A DNA stretch of 64,000 nt. It comes from CAVWXT01 sp963759115. GTDB taxonomy: Bacteria > Planctomycetota > Planctomycetia > Pirellulales > Thermoguttaceae. Of the stretch, positions 47,271 through 56,501 are shown piece after piece (the stretch's first letter is position 1; every line of letters starts with the position of its first letter). Position numbers and translations under genes: made by a program. The stretch spans positions 1,116,001-1,180,000 of the forward strand of contig CAVWXT010000001.1 of the NCBI GenBank assembly GCA_963759115.1, read 5' to 3'. Below the pieces are notes generated by a model that saw only the letters and a list, made by a program, of their open reading frames with translations, ran no database searches and was not told the origin of the DNA.

Positions 47271-47630
47271 AGTCAGCTGCGATTAAGTCAATTGGAACTC
47301 GTTCCCGTGCGTGGGCTCCGTTTCCTGACAAACGTCGTTACACGAGAGTTCTTTACGTCAATCGTGCGGTGCAAATGGGTCTGATCCCAAAACGTGACAC
47401 CTTGTGCGCTCGTGTAAACCCTTGAAAAACCGGGATTTGCGTCGATGTTGATTCCGTTCGTACGCTTGCCTTCAGAGCAAATTGAGCTCATCCAGCCTCA
47501 CGGGCATGGAAATTCCCCAGTTTCCCGGTCTTTCCTTCTTCAATAGCTGCCACGTTTTGGGATCAGGCCCGTGCAAATTGATTCCACAAGAGGCCGGCGT
47601 CTCATCTTGCCCAGTCCGACCGTGCGAACA
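47271..47630. other. Intergenic region, nothing recognised
   Basis: These 360 bp lie between the IS110 remnant and the next glycosyltransferase. No gene, RNA or clear repeat is seen. The reading frame of the following gene extends back to 47571, but those 20 codons have no homology-like character. Confidence 0.3.
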
Positions 47631-48800
47631 ATGCTGATCGTCCATCTCACTGCTTCCCGCTTCTTTGGCGGGCCGGAACGACAGATGCTCGAATTGGCCA
47701 AAGCCCTGCCGCCGGAGATCCGCTCCGTGTTCGTGTCATTTGCGGAAACTGGGCTTTGCCAAGCGTTTCTCGAACAGGTCCGTGCCAACGGCTTCGAGGC
47801 GATCGCGCTGCGGCATGATACGCCCCGACTCGTGGCTGCCCTGCGGGAACTGATGAAGGTGTTGCGGCAACTCCGTGTCGACGTCCTCTGCTGCCACGGA
47901 TATAAGTCCAATCTGCTTGGCCTGCTGGCCACCCGTCGGCTGGGCATCCCCGTGATTTCCGTCGTCCGAGGCTGGACCGGCGAATGCGCTCGCGTCCGCT
48001 TCTACGAAACCCTGGACCGCCGCATCCTCCGCTGGATGGATAAGGTGGTTTGCGTGTCCGAAGGCCAGGCCCAAAAGGTCCGCCGGGCGGGCATCCGCGA
48101 CGACAAGATCACTGTCATCCACAACGCGATTCGACCCGAGCGGTTCGACAACCCTGATCCCGTTTATCGCGAGCAATTGCGGCAGATGTTCCCCAAGCCA
48201 CCACAGAAAATCGTCGGCGCGGCCGGCCGCCTCAGCCCCGAGAAAGGATTTAGCGTATTGGTCGATGCGGCCGCCGAGGTGGTCCGGAGTGATCAGTCGG
48301 TCGGTTTCGTGTTGTTTGGCGAGGGGGCATTGCGCGCCTCGCTTACAGGGCAGATTGCGGCTAAAGGACTGGCAGGTCGGTTCATCCTCGTCGGCTTCCA
48401 CTCCGACTTGGACCGTTTCCTGCCGCACCTCGACCTGATGGTGTTGCCCTCCTTTAGCGAAGGTTTGCCGAACGTCGCCTTAGAGGCCTTGGCCGCGGGG
48501 GTTCCCGTCGTGGCCACCGCCGTCGGCGGCACGCCCGAAGTCGTGGAGGACGGCCGAACGGGCTACCTCGTCCTGCCCGGCGACGCAAATCGGCTGGCAG
48601 ATCGCATTCTCCACGCTCTCTCCGATGACGCCGTCCACCAGCGGCTGAGCGAGCAGGGACGCGCATGCGTCGAGGAGCGATTTTCCTTCGTCACTCAGTC
48701 TCGACTGTACGAACGCCTGCTCGGGCAGTTGGTTGGCAAATCGCTTGCTGCCAGCCGAGCCGCCAGGGTCTGCGGAGAACATTCCGAGACTGTATCCTAA
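47631..48800 (+). CDS. Family 4 glycosyltransferase
   Basis: A 389-residue GT-B glycosyltransferase. The N-terminal glycine-rich loop is HLTASRFFGGPERQMLELAK; further blocks are CCHGYKSNLLGLLATRR and VVCVSEGQAQKVRRAGI. The donor-binding half contains AAGRLSPEKGFSVLVDAAAE, FGEGALRASL and the EX7E block FSEGLPNVALEALAAGVPVV followed by TAVGGTPEVVEDGRTG. The start at 47631 is favoured over 47571 because the family begins directly with the first beta strand (MLIVHLTASRFFGG). Its stop (TAA) overlaps the start of the deacetylase, TAATG, indicating translational coupling. Confidence 0.9.
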   Translation: MLIVHLTASRFFGGPERQMLELAKALPPEIRSVFVSFAETGLCQAFLEQVRANGFEAIALRHDTPRLVAALRELMKVLRQLRVDVLCCHGYKSNLLGLLATRRLGIPVISVVRGWTGECARVRFYETLDRRILRWMDKVVCVSEGQAQKVRRAGIRDDKITVIHNAIRPERFDNPDPVYREQLRQMFPKPPQKIVGAAGRLSPEKGFSVLVDAAAEVVRSDQSVGFVLFGEGALRASLTGQIAAKGLAGRFILVGFHSDLDRFLPHLDLMVLPSFSEGLPNVALEALAAGVPVVATAVGGTPEVVEDGRTGYLVLPGDANRLADRILHALSDDAVHQRLSEQGRACVEERFSFVTQSRLYERLLGQLVGKSLAASRAARVCGEHSETVS

Positions 48801-49978
48801 TGTCGATCCTTCGCGATAAGATCGCTGCCATTCCCTTCGCCAAGAACGTGTATCGTGCGTTGGTGAAATGCACCGTACGCTCCGGGGCCCCACATCTGTC
48901 GCGCACCTTCACTGGGCGGCGGCACGTGATCCTCACGTTCCATCGCGTGCGTCCCGCCGGCCAGCCCGCCGATCCCTTCGACACCTGCCCCAGCGTGTCC
49001 GCCGACGCCTTCCGTGAAATCCTTGCCCACCTTCGCGAGCAGTTCGCCATCATCCCCCTCCGGGAGCTGTGCAATGGTTACGCCGGAGAGAAGCCTGGGG
49101 TGGCAGTCACCTTCGACGACGGCTGGCGCGACAACTACGATCTGGCATTTCCCATTCTCCGCGAGCTTGGCATCCCCGCGACAGTCTTCGTGACCACCGG
49201 CAAGATCGGCAGTTCCCGGTTGTTCTGGCAGGAAGAACTCGGCCAGATGTTTCGCCGCGCAAGTGCCTACCCCGACGGCAAGACGGCCCGCAGGCTGCGT
49301 ACTGTCCTCGACGTACCGGACCGTCGGTCGTTGACGCCCAACCTATATCGCCACACGGTGCTCCGTTGGAAAAAACATAAGCAAGCGGAATGCTTCCGCC
49401 GGCTCCGCGGTGCGGGTTGGGTGCCGCCCGAAGATTCCAGCGAGCCCCGCGCCTTCCTTAGTGCCGACGAAATCCGCGAAATGGCGGCGGCCGGCATCGC
49501 TTTCGGCTCCCATTCGGTCACCCATGGCATTTTGCCCCGCTATCCCCGGCCCGAAATCGAACGCGAGCTGGTCGAGAGCAAGGCTTCGCTCGAGGGTCTT
49601 TTGGGGACCACGATCGACATGCTGGCCTATCCCGACGGCCAGCACACGCCGGAGGTCGTGGAATGTGCCCGCGCGGCCGGTTACCACATCGGCTGCACGA
49701 CGCGCAATCGTCGATTCTCCCAAGACGACGACCTCTTGCGGATTCCTCGACTCGAAGTCCCCTGGGATCCCTTGGATGGTGTGCATGAGTTCGACGGCTT
49801 GCCGCTCGATGGCCGACCACCTCTAGACAAGATGGGGGCCGGCTCCGAGTCGCGGCAAAGCGATGGCGAAAAAACGGGGACTGGCTCCGAGCGTTTGTGC
49901 AACAGCCCCGGGAAAACAACACCCAGCGAGGTGCCTGTCCCCCTTTCTTCACCCGGGAGCGAGGCGCCCGTCGCCGCT
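48800..49978 (+). CDS. Polysaccharide deacetylase, fused in frame to the next gene through a repeat
   Basis: A NodB-type deacetylase of about 340 residues. Motifs are VILTFHRVRPAGQPADPFDT, GVAVTFDDGWRDNYDLAFPI (catalytic aspartates), GIAFGSHSVTHGILPRYP (metal histidines) and DMLAYPDGQHTPEVV. After RIPRLEVPWDPLDGVHEFDG the normal end of the domain is reached, but there is no stop. The frame crosses a palindromic repeat (49834-49942), goes directly into the following glycosyltransferase and stays open to 51064. Either a fusion protein is made or a stop has been lost. The end given here is where a separate start for the next gene (TTG 49979) is possible. Confidence 0.8.
49834..49945. repeat. Palindromic repeat at the deacetylase-glycosyltransferase junction
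   Basis: GGGGACTGGCTCC (from 49876) and GGTGCCTGTCCCC (49930-49942) are imperfect inverted repeats, 11 of 13 positions paired. A related GGGGGCCGGCTCCGAG lies at 49834-49849. The whole stretch is open in the host frame and encodes a Ser/Gly/Pro-rich linker. It belongs to a different sequence family from the 25-bp module shared by the other two intragenic elements, but the GGGGACxGGC pattern is reminiscent of GGGGACAGTCCC in the 18-kb element. Confidence 0.7.
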
Positions 49979-51233
49979 TTGTCCGCTGTCAGCAAGATCA
50001 AAATCCTCTTCCTTATCGACGTCTGCGACGGCTCCGACGGGGGCACGGAACAGCATCTCTTGTTCCTCCAGCGGGAGCTGCCGCGCGATCGGTTCGACCT
50101 GCACTTCGGCGTGCTAAGCGGCCTTCGACGAATCAAGCCCGACGAGTTTCCTATCAGGCCGGTCATGCTCGGGGAGGGAACTCGCCGCGGGCCCGACAGG
50201 CGCACTCCACCGCCTGCGCCGCCTCGCGCAACTCATCAAGGCGGTCGACGCCGACGTGGTCCACGCCTTCTGTCGCCAAAGCGAACTGTATGCGATTCTG
50301 GCCACGAAGTGGGCGGGCCGCGGCAAAGTACTGAGCGTTCGAAGGAATATCGGCTACTGGCACAACTGGTTCACACGCTGGAAGGCCCGAATCTTGAGCA
50401 CTTTAGGTGCCGAGTACGTGACCAACTGCGAGGCGGCCCGCGAGTTCGCGGCCAAAGTCGAGTGGATTCCGCGCCGCCGCGTTTGCGTGATCCCCAACCC
50501 TGCCCCGTCGAAGCGGTTGGAAGAAGGACTGGCGAGCGTCCCGGCCCGCTCGTCGCTGGGCATTGTCGACGGCGAGCAGATTGTGGGCATGGTGGCGGTC
50601 GTCAAGCCTGTCAAGGACTATGCCACATTCCTCCATTCGGCACGGCTGGTTCTGGCCAAGCACCCCCGCACACGGTTCCTGGCGATCGGGCCGCAAAGGT
50701 TAGATTATCTGCTCCAGATGCAGCAACTCGCGCACCGATTGGGCATCGAAAGCCAGGTGTCCTGGGTGGGCTCGATTCCAAACCCGTTGAGCGTGCTGCC
50801 GCTGGTGGACATGGCCGTGCTCACCAGTCAGTCGGAGGCGATGTCAAACTCGATTTTGGAGTATATGGCGGCGGGCGTAGCCACCGTGGCCACCGACGTG
50901 GGCGGCACCCGCGAATTGATCGACGATCGACAGACCGGTTTCCTCGTCCCGCCACGGGATGCGGAACTGATGGCCGAGCGAATTTGCCGACTCCTGGCCG
51001 ATGCCCACCTTCGCAAGACTTTGGGCAACGCCGCCCGCCGCAAGGCGCAGACGGTCTTCTCTAAGGAGCGGATTTTGCAGGAGTACGACAAGCTTTACCA
51101 TCGTCTGGCATGCAGTATGATTGAAATGATTGAAATTGATGAGGACAAGAAGCGCCGAGCGCCGGCCTCGGCTGATGGTCTAAGGATCGTCGCCAACTCC
51201 ACGATGTGGCAGTCGGAGGAATCCCGACGATGA
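49979..51233 (+). pseudogene. Family 4 glycosyltransferase, one frameshift
   Basis: About 418 residues when a +1 shift near 50171-50180 is bridged. The GT-B start is KIKILFLIDVCDGSDGGTEQ, continuing HLLFLQRELPRDRFDLHFGV and, after the shift, RELAAGPTGALHRLRRLAQL and VVHAFCRQSELYAILATKWA. The C-terminal domain has VKPVKDYATFLHSARLVLAK, QVSWVGSIPNPLSVLPLVDM and the EX7E-type block QSEAMSNSILEYMAAGVATV. The local sequence GGGGAGGG suits loss of one AG pair from GAGAG. No good ribosome-binding site precedes the TTG at 49979, so translation may depend on read-through from the deacetylase. The stop overlaps the start of a truncated ligase copy as ATGA. Confidence 0.78.
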
Positions 51234-51301
51234 TCTGGCTTCTCGGCGGCTACATGTGGCTGTTCATCCACCGGCCTTTCGAGGTCTGGCCGTGGCTGGG
51301 C
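51230..51301 (+). pseudogene. 72-bp fragment of the O-antigen ligase gene start
   Basis: These 72 bp (MIWLLGGYMWLFIHRPFEVW, then PWLG) match 60480-60551 with a single mismatch. At 51302 the sequence switches to GIVDGK followed by a stop, resembling LGIVDGEQIVGM of the preceding glycosyltransferase. It is a recent truncated duplication, not a gene. Confidence 0.9.
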
Positions 51302-51761
51302 ATCGTCGATGGCAAGTAGGTTGCGGGCATGGGCGGAGAACTTCACGAATATGTCGACCGGCACGGGCGGCTGTTGGGCGAAATCAACAACGCTTTCTAT
51401 GTAGAACTGCAAGTCTACGAAGTCACGTATGCGAGCGAGAGGGCCCCAGGGCCAGGAAATCCGGCTGCTACTCCTCAATCGCCTTCTCCGTGAGGGTCGC
51501 AGAAAGGGACCGACCAAATGCCCATCGCTGCAAACGTTCAGTTGGCTTCCGACAATGCCGGGTACATGAGTGTGAAGTCTCAAAGTCATCGCAAACGGAA
51601 TACCCGCTACAATTGGCGCTATTGGTCGTCCTCCGAAAATGCTTCCGCGGCCAGCAGTACCTTGCAACGGGTGTCATGTTCGGTCATAGTAATAATGGAT
51701 GAGGGTGTCGCCTGGCCCCACTGAGGGCATCCTTTCCAATGGCTCGTTTTGGAGCGTGATC
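51302..51761. other. Mosaic of gene fragments, no intact gene
   Basis: After the ligase fragment, 460 bp follow without an intact gene. A plus-strand stretch from about 51329 (GELHEYVDRHGRLLGEINNA, then FYVELQVYEVTYASERAPGP) looks like protein-coding debris from an unidentified gene. The rest is unassigned. The transaminase gene starts at 51762. Confidence 0.4.
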
Positions 51762-52934
51762 ATGTCGAGAATCCCCTTCAACAAACCCTTCATCGCCGGC
51801 AAAGAGTTGTACTACATCGCTCAGGCGGTCACTTATGGCAACATCAGCGGCGACGGGCACTTCACCAAAGAATGTTCCCGCTTGCTGGAGGAGCGGTTCG
51901 GCATCCGGAAGGTGCTACTGACGCCCTCCTGCACGGCTGCACTGGAAATGGCGGCCATGCTCTGCGACCTCGGTCCTGGCGACGAGGTCATTGTGCCGTC
52001 GTTCACGTTCGTCTCGACGGTCAATGCGTTCGTTCGCCTCGGCGCGAAGCCGGTATTCGTCGACATCCGCCCCGACACATTGAACATCGACGACGGCCTT
52101 ATCGAGGACGCCATCACTCCGCGCACCAAGGCCATCTTTCCGGTCCACTATGCGGGCGTGGCGTGCGAGATGGATCGCATCATGACCATCGCCGATAAAC
52201 ATAATCTCTTGGTGGTCGAAGATGCCGCCCAAGGCGTCAATGCCTTTTACGACGGCCGGGCCTTGGGCTCCATCGGCCACTTTGGCACGTACAGCTTTCA
52301 TGAGACCAAGAACTACATTTGCGGTGAGGGCGGCGCACTGTGCATCAACGATCCTAAGTTCATCGAGCGGGCCGAAATCATCCGCGACAAGGGCACCAAC
52401 CGCCAGAAATTCTACCGGGGCGAGGTCGACAAGTACACCTGGGTTGACGTCGGGTCTTCCTACGTCCCCAGCGAAATCGTCTGCGCGTTCCTCTACGGCC
52501 AACTGGAAATGTTCGAACCCATCGCCAAGCGGCGTCAGGCGATCTACCAGTTCTACCGCCGCCAGCTCAAGCCGCTGGAGGCCGAGGGACTTTTGCGGCT
52601 CCCCTGCACGCCCGAGGACTGCACAAGCAATTACCACCTGTTCTACATCCTGGTGAACGAGGCCGAAACCAGGGATAGGTTGCTCGCGCATCTGAGGTCG
52701 GAGGGCATCGGCGCGGTGTTCCACTATGTTCCGCTTCACTCTTCGCCCATGGGCCAGAGGTTCGGCTTCCGGGAGGCCGACCTTCCGGTAACGGAGGACC
52801 TCAGTGCCCGACTCATTCGACTGCCGTTCTTCTACGAGATTACGGAAGAAGAGCAGAAGTTCGTGGTTGGCCAGGTTCGAGCATTCAGTTCCAAATCGCG
52901 CGCACTGCGCAATATCACACACGTACTCTCGTGA
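51762..52934 (+). CDS. wecE: DegT/DnrJ/EryC1-family sugar-nucleotide aminotransferase, WecE-like
   Basis: A 390-residue PLP enzyme of fold type I. The closest recognisable type is dTDP-4-amino-4,6-dideoxygalactose transaminase: IPFNKPFIAGKELYYIAQAV, LLTPSCTAALEMAAML, DEVIVPSFTFVSTVNAF, VVEDAAQGVNAFY and the PLP-Lys block SFHETKNYICGEGGALCIND. YHLFYILV and VFHYVPLHSSPMG complete the family pattern. It would aminate dTDP-4-keto-6-deoxyglucose at C4 using glutamate to give a Fuc4N precursor. The ATG at 51762 is followed directly by the family start. It heads a group of sugar-modifying genes. Confidence 0.88.
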   Translation: MSRIPFNKPFIAGKELYYIAQAVTYGNISGDGHFTKECSRLLEERFGIRKVLLTPSCTAALEMAAMLCDLGPGDEVIVPSFTFVSTVNAFVRLGAKPVFVDIRPDTLNIDDGLIEDAITPRTKAIFPVHYAGVACEMDRIMTIADKHNLLVVEDAAQGVNAFYDGRALGSIGHFGTYSFHETKNYICGEGGALCINDPKFIERAEIIRDKGTNRQKFYRGEVDKYTWVDVGSSYVPSEIVCAFLYGQLEMFEPIAKRRQAIYQFYRRQLKPLEAEGLLRLPCTPEDCTSNYHLFYILVNEAETRDRLLAHLRSEGIGAVFHYVPLHSSPMGQRFGFREADLPVTEDLSARLIRLPFFYEITEEEQKFVVGQVRAFSSKSRALRNITHVLS

Positions 52935-52968
52935 TTTCGAAATCCCGCGCACCATATACCGATACCGG

Positions 52969-53622
52969 ATGGATCGTGTAGTAATAATTGGCGGCAAGGG
53001 CACCGCGGTAAACATCGCCGAGCAGATCTTGCAGTCTCGATCCCAATATGGGACACCATTCGAATTACTTGGGTTTGCCTTGGATGACCCAGACCTTGGC
53101 GATTCAATAAACGGCTTTCCAGTGCTGTGCAAGACGCGTGACGTCCTTGCCAAGTTCACGTCTATGGATGTAAAGTTCCTGTTCTCGCTTTACAAGCCTG
53201 CGCAAATGAAAGAACGCGTGGCCCTGCTCAAGAGCTATGCCATACCGCGAGACAGATTCCTCACGTTCGTCCATCCGTTGGCCTATGTTGCCCCGAGTGC
53301 GCAACTCGGAGTCGGGAACGTTGTGCTTGCAAACTCGACAATTCAATCTAATGTTACCGTGGGTGATCACAATGTGATAAATTCTCAGGTTTTGATCGAG
53401 CACAACGCGACTCTTCACGACAGCAATTTCATTGCCGGTGCTGTTACGATCGGATCCGCTGTTAAGATCGGAATCGGGAATTTCATCGGCCTGAACGCGA
53501 GCGTCCGCGAGGGTGTTTGCATCAGAGATTACACGTTCATCGGCATGGCATCCAATGTCCTTCGCGACGTCCAGACAGATGCCACCGTGTTTGGCAATCC
53601 AGCAAGACTGCGCCAGCACTAA
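52969..53622 (+). CDS. NeuD-family sugar O/N-acyltransferase
   Basis: A 217-residue protein with the NeuD/PglD layout: an N-terminal Rossmann-like part (MDRVVIIGGKGTAVNIAEQI, ELLGFALDDPDLGDSINGFP) and a left-handed beta helix made of hexapeptide repeats (VGNVVLANSTIQSNVTVGDH and following) ending GMASNVLRDVQTDATVFGNP. Such proteins acetylate amino sugars, for example the 4-amino group made by a WecE/PglE-type transaminase, which matches the preceding gene. The start at 52969 has no strong ribosome-binding site. The last base overlaps the next start as TAATG. Confidence 0.85.
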   Translation: MDRVVIIGGKGTAVNIAEQILQSRSQYGTPFELLGFALDDPDLGDSINGFPVLCKTRDVLAKFTSMDVKFLFSLYKPAQMKERVALLKSYAIPRDRFLTFVHPLAYVAPSAQLGVGNVVLANSTIQSNVTVGDHNVINSQVLIEHNATLHDSNFIAGAVTIGSAVKIGIGNFIGLNASVREGVCIRDYTFIGMASNVLRDVQTDATVFGNPARLRQH

Positions 53623-54593
53623 TGCTCGTCCTCGCTTCACGAGCCACCGCCATCCTGTTTAACCTCCTTACACTCCCTTCAAAACCGGGGCCATTCCTTC
53701 TCCCAGCGAACATATGCCCGATCGTGCCTCTCGCGTTTCTGAAGGCAGGCAGGACGTTTGAGTTCATCAATATCGCCAGTCATGATTGTTGTATGGATCA
53801 ATCAGCCGCGCTGAACCGGATTCGGCGAACTGCCCCTCCGGTACGGGGAGTACTGTTCGTGCGGGCATACGGGGCGATCATTCCATGCGACGACTTCTTT
53901 CAGCGCATAAAGGCCATCGATTCCACAATAACTATCGTCGACAACAGATGTCTGGCAGTGCCCGAATTTACTGCGGAGGCCGGAGCGGCCGACGTGCTTC
54001 TTTACAGTACCGGGTTGCGCAAGTACGTTAGTCTTGGGTATGGCGGATACGGATATATCAACGATGAAATGCCATGGTCGATTGCCCCCACTGCATTCGT
54101 GGCGGAGGACATGACCCAACTCGAACGGAGCTATAAGTCGGCAATCGAAGATCGTCATCATTTTGCCTATTTAGACTCCGACTGGCTTGACAATCGAGAC
54201 TTGCCAATTTGTCCTGCCGAATACCGCCGCCACGTGTTACAGGAGAAGGGCTCGGTGGGCGAGTGGAAGGATCGTATCAATGAGATATATGCGTCACATC
54301 TCCCCGCAGAAATACAACTTGACTCCCATTTCCAGAATTGGCGTTTCAACGTATTGGTGCCCGAGCGAGACCGTTTGCTTAGATCACTTTTCGACGCGGG
54401 GCTATTTGCGAGTTCGCATTACGCTTCTCTCGCAGGGGTCTTTTCGGCCGGACGCGCCCCCGTGGCCGACCATTACCACTCTCGCATCTTGAACCTTTTC
54501 AACGATCAGCACTTCTCGGTCCAGATGGCTCGGGGAGCGGTGGACCTGATCAACAAGCACCTCGACGACGCTGGGAGTCACCCAAGACCATGA
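53622..54593 (+). CDS. Aminotransferase-like protein of unknown function
   Basis: A 323-residue protein resembling a divergent PLP-dependent fold type I enzyme: FLLPANICPIVPLAFLKAGR, RGVLFVRAYGAIIPCDDFFQ, TITIVDNRCLAVPEF (Asp in the position of the PLP-ring Asp) and LLYSTGLRKYVSLGYGGYGY, where the Lys could be the Schiff-base residue. The usual DegT signatures are otherwise weak, so catalysis is uncertain. It overlaps both neighbours (TAATG with NeuD, ATGA with WbqC), which shows that the three are translated together and probably act on one sugar modification. Confidence 0.65.
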   Translation: MLVLASRATAILFNLLTLPSKPGPFLLPANICPIVPLAFLKAGRTFEFINIASHDCCMDQSAALNRIRRTAPPVRGVLFVRAYGAIIPCDDFFQRIKAIDSTITIVDNRCLAVPEFTAEAGAADVLLYSTGLRKYVSLGYGGYGYINDEMPWSIAPTAFVAEDMTQLERSYKSAIEDRHHFAYLDSDWLDNRDLPICPAEYRRHVLQEKGSVGEWKDRINEIYASHLPAEIQLDSHFQNWRFNVLVPERDRLLRSLFDAGLFASSHYASLAGVFSAGRAPVADHYHSRILNLFNDQHFSVQMARGAVDLINKHLDDAGSHPRP

Positions 54594-55294
54594 CTCGCGT
54601 GGCGGTCCTTCAATCGAATTACATACCCTGGAAGGGATATTTCGATATCATTCACGACGTTGAGGTCTTCGTATTCTATGATGATGTCCAGTATACGAAG
54701 AACGATTGGCGTAACAGAAACCTGGTCAAGACCCCAAAAGGAACGGAATGGCTTACCGTTCCGGTAGGTTCAAGGGAGGATCGGCGCATTTGCGATGTGG
54801 AGATCAACGACACGCATTGGGCTAGGAAGCATTGGCGGACCATTTGCCAGTGCTACGCCAACGCCCCACATTTTGGTCGCTATGAAGGGGTGCTAAGCGA
54901 TCTCTACCTCGGATGTACCTGGAAAAGCCTTTCCGCACTGAATCAGCATTTGATTAAACTGATCGCGCACGACTTTCTGGGTATTGAAACGGCGTTCCGC
55001 GACTCACGGGAATTCAGTGCGTGCGGTGCAAAATTGGACCGGCTACTGAATCTTCTTTCGATGGTCGGTGCAACGTCGTACCTTTCGGGTCCGGCGGCCA
55101 AGGGTTACATCGCGCCCGAACGTTTTGAAACTGCGGGACTTAATCTGCAATGGAAGGACTACACGGGATACCCCGAGTACCCGCAACGGTTCCAACCATT
55201 CACTCATCAGGTGACAATTCTCGACTTGCTCTTTAACGTCGGGCCCGAGGCGCCGCATTATATCTGGGGATGGCGAAATGCCGCCCCAACCTAA
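54590..55294 (+). CDS. WbqC-like family protein
   Basis: A 234-residue WbqC-type protein: VAVLQSNYIPWKGYFDIIHD, EVFVFYDDVQYTKNDWRNRN, WLTVPVGSREDRRICDVEIN and TSYLSGPAAKGYIAPERF. The family occurs in O-antigen clusters and may be involved in amino-sugar acylation or glycine transfer; the reaction is not firmly established. ATGA overlap with the aminotransferase-like gene. Confidence 0.9.
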   Translation: MTRVAVLQSNYIPWKGYFDIIHDVEVFVFYDDVQYTKNDWRNRNLVKTPKGTEWLTVPVGSREDRRICDVEINDTHWARKHWRTICQCYANAPHFGRYEGVLSDLYLGCTWKSLSALNQHLIKLIAHDFLGIETAFRDSREFSACGAKLDRLLNLLSMVGATSYLSGPAAKGYIAPERFETAGLNLQWKDYTGYPEYPQRFQPFTHQVTILDLLFNVGPEAPHYIWGWRNAAPT

Positions 55295-55414
55295 AGGAAT
55301 AGTGGGCGGAAGACGGCGCGAGTGATGTCGCTGAGGTAATCGGTCATCGGACACGAGCTCGCGGCCAGCGAAATGAATCTCGCGTAGCATGCACGAGGTT
55401 TTGAGACATACGCA

Positions 55415-56440
55415 ATGATACGAGATGCAAGACCAGCACTGTCGGTCGTGATCCCTGTCTATCGTTCGGCGGGCATGCTTCGGATGCTTGTGGCGCGCCT
55501 CGTGAACGTACTGGACAAGATCGAGTTTGCGTCTGAAATCGTTTTGGTGGACAACGGCAGCCCCGACGAATCATGGCAGGTGATCACGGAATTGCAGGAG
55601 CGGTTTCCGGGGCGGATTACAGCCGTCCAGTTGATGCGTAACTTCGGCCAGCATAACGCCCTCATGTGCGGGTTTCGGCACGCCCGCGGCGACTTGATCC
55701 TTACGATGGATGACAACCTGCAGAATCCCCCGGAAGAGATTCCGAAGTTGGTTCACGCGATCCAGGTTGGCAATTACGATCTGGTCTACGGGCGCTACGC
55801 CGTCAAGTGCCATAGCAGACGGCAGAATTTCGGTTCTGCGATATTGAGGGCATTTCATCAATGGGTCTTTAAGACCGCGGTCCCGATTAGTTCGTTCCGG
55901 ATCATGCGGCGTGAGCTCGTGGAGAGCATCTTCAGGTACAACCTGAACTTTACTTTCGTCGACGGTCTGCTGTCGTGGAACACAAACCGAATCGGCCAGG
56001 TGGCTGTTGAGCACCAACCTAGGGTGGAGGGGCGTTCGGGCTACTCGTTGGCGAGGCTGGTGTTTCACGCAATGAATATCTTCACGAACTTCTCGCTCCT
56101 GCCGCTCCAGGCCGTCACGCTGCTGGGGTTTGTCGCGGCCCTGGGGGGACTAGCGACGGGCGGGTACTATCTCGCTCGCTACCTGATGGCCGAAATCGCG
56201 GTTCCCGGCTACGCCTCGACGATCATTGCGGTCCTCGTGCTCGGCGGCCTCCAACTCCTCGCCCTGGGGATCCACGGCGAGTACCTGGGCCGCCTCCACC
56301 TCAACGTGAACCGGAAACCACAATACACGGAAAGGCAAGTCTTGGGACACACGCGGGCTGCCCCCACCGAGAAAGCCGAGTCCGATTCCCCGGCCTGGCC
56401 AGAAGGGTCACAGGGATCGGCGGCAACGCCAAGGCATTGA
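55415..56440 (+). CDS. Polyprenyl-phosphate-type family 2 glycosyltransferase
   Basis: A 341-residue protein of the ArnC/GtrB/DPM1-like type. The GT-A domain has SVVIPVYRSAGMLRMLVARL, EIVLVDNGSPDESWQVITEL, NFGQHNALMCGFRHARGDLI and LTMDDNLQNPPEEIPKLVHA, with the Asp pair in TMDDN. Two C-terminal membrane helices (AVTLLGFVAALGGLATGGYY, STIIAVLVLGGLQLLALGIH) anchor it. Such enzymes move a sugar from a nucleotide donor to undecaprenyl phosphate. A Pro/Ser-rich tail follows. The gap of 120 bp to the WbqC gene holds nothing recognisable. Confidence 0.9.
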   Translation: MIRDARPALSVVIPVYRSAGMLRMLVARLVNVLDKIEFASEIVLVDNGSPDESWQVITELQERFPGRITAVQLMRNFGQHNALMCGFRHARGDLILTMDDNLQNPPEEIPKLVHAIQVGNYDLVYGRYAVKCHSRRQNFGSAILRAFHQWVFKTAVPISSFRIMRRELVESIFRYNLNFTFVDGLLSWNTNRIGQVAVEHQPRVEGRSGYSLARLVFHAMNIFTNFSLLPLQAVTLLGFVAALGGLATGGYYLARYLMAEIAVPGYASTIIAVLVLGGLQLLALGIHGEYLGRLHLNVNRKPQYTERQVLGHTRAAPTEKAESDSPAWPEGSQGSAATPRH

Positions 56441-56501
56441 CAAACAAACAGCAAGGCGGAGAGGGGTCCGTCACTTAGGAAGCCAAGAACGTTCGATAGC
56501 G

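Noticed and set aside
51915..53159. 414-codon minus-strand frame opposite the transaminase
   Set aside because: The plus strand encodes a complete WecE-like enzyme with its PLP lysine; the opposite frame has no domain.
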